Positions 6,347 to 7,879 of a stretch of DNA of 7,879 nucleotides are shown here, piece by piece. The stretch spans positions 1 to 7,879 of the forward strand of contig JBHPCZ010000140.1 of assembly GCA_042573625.1 (NCBI GenBank), read 5' to 3'. Below the pieces are notes generated by a model. The model was not told the DNA's origin, ran no database searches, and worked only from the letters and a program-made list of their open reading frames with translations. This DNA is from JBHPCZ01 sp042573625. Its GTDB lineage: Bacteria > Desulfobacterota > Desulfobacteria > Desulfobacterales > UBA11574. Both the position numbers and the translations under genes were made by a program. Within the stretch, counting starts at the first letter, position 1. The number at the start of each line of letters is the position of its first letter.

Positions 6347-7668
6347 TTCTTGAATTTTTCCTTGGGCGGGTTAAAATAACCGTGCAGCAACTCCGGAAAA
6401 GCTTTTCGAACCCGCTGAAGAAGGTTCTTCATACCTATCGACCTCCCATTTTTTGCGGCTTCATTCATCACGTTCCAGTATTTTATCGGATCAAAATTCA
6501 GGTTTCGCCACTGGATCATGTTTATCGGGTATTTTTTGACAAATGCGGTCAGGGCCTTCAGTTCTTCGGGTGTGTCGGTAAACCCGGGACTGTTCAGGTA
6601 GTTTATGGAAACAAATTTTTTACAATCAAGGGCAATTTCAATGCTTTTTATCACATCTGAAAAACCGTAACCCTGCGGTTGAAAATATGCATCGTAGCAT
6701 TTTTTCCGGACACTGTTTAGACTGACCCGGATGCTGTCAAGACCTTCATCAAAAAGGTTTTCCAGTATTTCAGGCCTGCTTGCGTTGGTGTTCATGTTTA
6801 TGGTGCCTTTTTGAGTGGCGGCACGGATCATTTTTACGGCCGGTGCGATAACGTCTGCTGCAAGCAGGGGGTCGCCTTCGCAACCCTGCCCGAAGCTGAC
6901 GATGCTTCGTCTAACCCGTCGTATATGTTCCAGGGCCACTTCCGCAATTTCTTCAGGCGTTGGCGTAAAAGAAATTCGCTCCTGGGAGATGGGGATCTCT
7001 TTATCCTTCTGAAGCGACAGGCACCCCAGGCATCTTGCGTTGCAGTTTTTTGCCGTTGGCAGCGGTGCTTCATATCTTCCCAAAAAGAAATTCTTCGCTG
7101 CCGGGCACCCATATTCCAGGGCACATCTTTCCATGTGTACCCTCAGCCGGTTGTCCGGCATTCTCTTTTTCACGCGCTGTACACCGGCTTTGATTTTTTC
7201 CGGCTTCATCAGTCTCAGGTCCTGGCGTCTTTCCCTGTCCACAGATATGGCGGCAGATCGAAATTTCCCCTGGTGCCAACCGACAGCCCCGTAAGAAAAA
7301 AGCGGAAGATGAGCGGAAGATGAGAATTCCTTGTACGCACTGACATGGGAAATGACATATCCGGGCGAGTTGAAGGCGGCAACCGGAAATACAGGTTCGC
7401 CGGATGCATATGGATTGTCCTTCAGGATTTCGAGCCGTTTCCTGTCCAAATGGTACAGGATAGGCCTTCTGTCCGGCATCAGCATGAGTTCCCCGCCATG
7501 GGGCATATTGATGGTTTCATCCAGTGTCAACGGAACCAATGCCGATCCGGCCATGCCCACGGCAGCATATCCTTCAAGCTCAAAAATTTCTCCTGCCTGG
7601 TTCGCGACCACTGCCGTCAAGAGTGCCTTTTTTTGCTGCCCGGAGTTTTTTCGCCTGGTTTCTGACAT
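6343..7668 (-). CDS. Radical SAM protein of unknown function with a long N-terminal extension
   Basis: A 441-residue protein. Radical SAM enzymes use a [4Fe-4S] cluster to cleave S-adenosylmethionine and start radical chemistry. The cluster motif is C209-x3-C213-x2-C216 (CNARCLGC). GQGCEGDPL (260-268) stands where the GGE-type SAM-binding motif falls. MNTN (292-295) and the following LDSIRVSLNS (309-318) fit the next strands of the partial TIM barrel. No cysteine follows C349, so there is no SPASM or other C-terminal cluster domain. The cluster motif sits unusually far in: residues 1-200 form an unrecognised, apparently beta-rich region with a conserved-looking LPLFSYGAVGW (121-131) and an extra pair, C182 and C188, just before the barrel. 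No substrate can be assigned. The ATG at 7666-7668 is chosen as the first in frame; its Shine-Dalgarno site is poor. The TAG stop lies inside the end of the large palindrome. Confidence 0.85.
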   Translation of the reverse strand: MSETRRKNSGQQKKALLTAVVANQAGEIFELEGYAAVGMAGSALVPLTLDETINMPHGGELMLMPDRRPILYHLDRKRLEILKDNPYASGEPVFPVAAFNSPGYVISHVSAYKEFSSSAHLPLFSYGAVGWHQGKFRSAAISVDRERRQDLRLMKPEKIKAGVQRVKKRMPDNRLRVHMERCALEYGCPAAKNFFLGRYEAPLPTAKNCNARCLGCLSLQKDKEIPISQERISFTPTPEEIAEVALEHIRRVRRSIVSFGQGCEGDPLLAADVIAPAVKMIRAATQKGTINMNTNASRPEILENLFDEGLDSIRVSLNSVRKKCYDAYFQPQGYGFSDVIKSIEIALDCKKFVSINYLNSPGFTDTPEELKALTAFVKKYPINMIQWRNLNFDPIKYWNVMNEAAKNGRSIGMKNLLQRVRKAFPELLHGYFNPPKEKFKN

Positions 7669-7716
7669 GCTTCTATCATATCAGATTCTCACGTAGATGT
7701 ACATGGCGATATAATA

Positions 7717-7729
7717 TTTGAAATTCAAA
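7717..7729. promoter_or_regulatory. 13-bp palindrome at the predicted transcription start (possible operator)
   Basis: TTTGAA-A-TTCAAA is a perfect inverted repeat about a single central base. It lies just downstream of the TATAAT element on the minus strand, around the expected start site of the radical SAM transcript. A dimeric repressor bound there would block initiation. AT-rich palindromes of this size can also occur by chance. Confidence 0.4.
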
Positions 7730-7731
7730 CA

Positions 7732-7740
7732 ATTATAGCA
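7732..7740 (-). promoter_or_regulatory. Extended -10 sigma70-type promoter for the radical SAM gene
   Basis: Read on the minus strand, 7740 to 7732 is TGC-TATAAT: a consensus -10 box with the extended TGn motif. The -35 position at 17-bp spacing (7755-7760, ATATTG) is weak, which extended -10 promoters tolerate. Initiation near 7725 would give a leader of roughly 55-60 nt before the ATG at 7668. Confidence 0.55.
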
Positions 7741-7764
7741 TATCATTCATCCAACAATATCTCT

Positions 7765-7879
7765 GAACCCTGAACCCTGAACCCTGAACCCTGAACCCTG
7801 AACTCTGAACCCCGAACCCTGAGCCCTGAACCCCGAACCCTGAACTCTGAACCCCGAACCCCGAACCCTGAACCCCGAA
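7765..7879. repeat. Degenerate heptanucleotide tandem repeat, consensus GAACCCT
   Basis: There are sixteen full 7-bp units plus three bases, and the array continues past the window edge. Units 1-5 are all GAACCCT. Later units vary at a few positions (GAACTCT, GAACCCC, GAGCCCT). GAACTCT followed by GAACCCC recurs 42 bp apart (7800 and 7842), which suggests a higher-order duplication of six units. A period of 7 rules out a coding repeat in one frame. The array begins a few bases upstream of the weak -35 position of the radical SAM promoter, so its length could affect that promoter. Confidence 0.95.

Noticed and set aside
5855..6351. TTCTT at 5855-5859 and 6347-6351 as a target-site duplication flanking the palindrome
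   Set aside because: Five bases of T-rich sequence can match by chance. The left copy also leaves three extra bases before the shared terminus, so the boundaries do not fit cleanly. It is not called as a feature.
6811..7323. Plus-strand ORF of 170 codons opposite the radical SAM gene
   Set aside because: It is antisense to the CxxxCxxC region of a clear gene, its own translation is featureless, and nothing suggests independent expression.
7765..7879. CRISPR array or true telomere
   Set aside because: The units are 7 bp with no spacers, which excludes CRISPR. A true telomere would need a chromosome end, and the array's right boundary is not visible.

Overview
The window looks like a stretch of chromosome from an anaerobic Desulfobacterota-type bacterium (the old deltaproteobacteria). 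This is inferred from gene content and style: a GltD/DsrL-like iron-sulfur flavoprotein with a cysteine-dense ferredoxin tail, a very long DUF748 (AsmA-like) envelope protein with a TTG start, an uncharacterised radical SAM protein, and intergenic gaps packed with repeats. No single gene proves the assignment. There are four protein genes and no rRNA, tRNA, CRISPR array or transposase gene.

Layout. Positions 1-1504 (+) hold the 3' part of the flavoprotein gene, whose true start lies left of the window, followed by a strong hairpin terminator at 1546-1581. Positions 1643-4573 (+) encode the 976-residue DUF748 protein, with a TTG start behind a good ribosome-binding site. The gap 4574-4904 lies between convergent genes and carries a nested inverted-repeat element. 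Positions 4905-5843 (-) encode PrmA, the ribosomal protein L11 methyltransferase. The gap 5844-6342 is almost entirely filled by one imperfect palindrome of about 484 bp (5863-6346), whose right end contains the stop codon of the next gene. Positions 6343-7668 (-) encode a 441-residue radical SAM protein with an unrecognised N-terminal half. Upstream of it are an extended -10 promoter, a 13-bp palindrome near the predicted start site, and a degenerate heptanucleotide tandem array (consensus GAACCCT, 7765-7879) that runs out of the window.

The genes do not form one pathway. The flavoprotein probably moves electrons between NAD(P)H and an iron-sulfur or thiol partner. The DUF748 protein belongs to the cell envelope, and PrmA modifies ribosomes. 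The radical SAM enzyme has no assignable substrate. The most unusual content is between the genes: three different repeat structures occupy the three gaps in the right half. The palindrome at 5863-6346 is the strongest candidate for something undescribed. It is either a foldback (MITE-like) element, two diverged head-to-head copies of a repeat of about 240 bp, or the template of a long double-stranded RNA hairpin.
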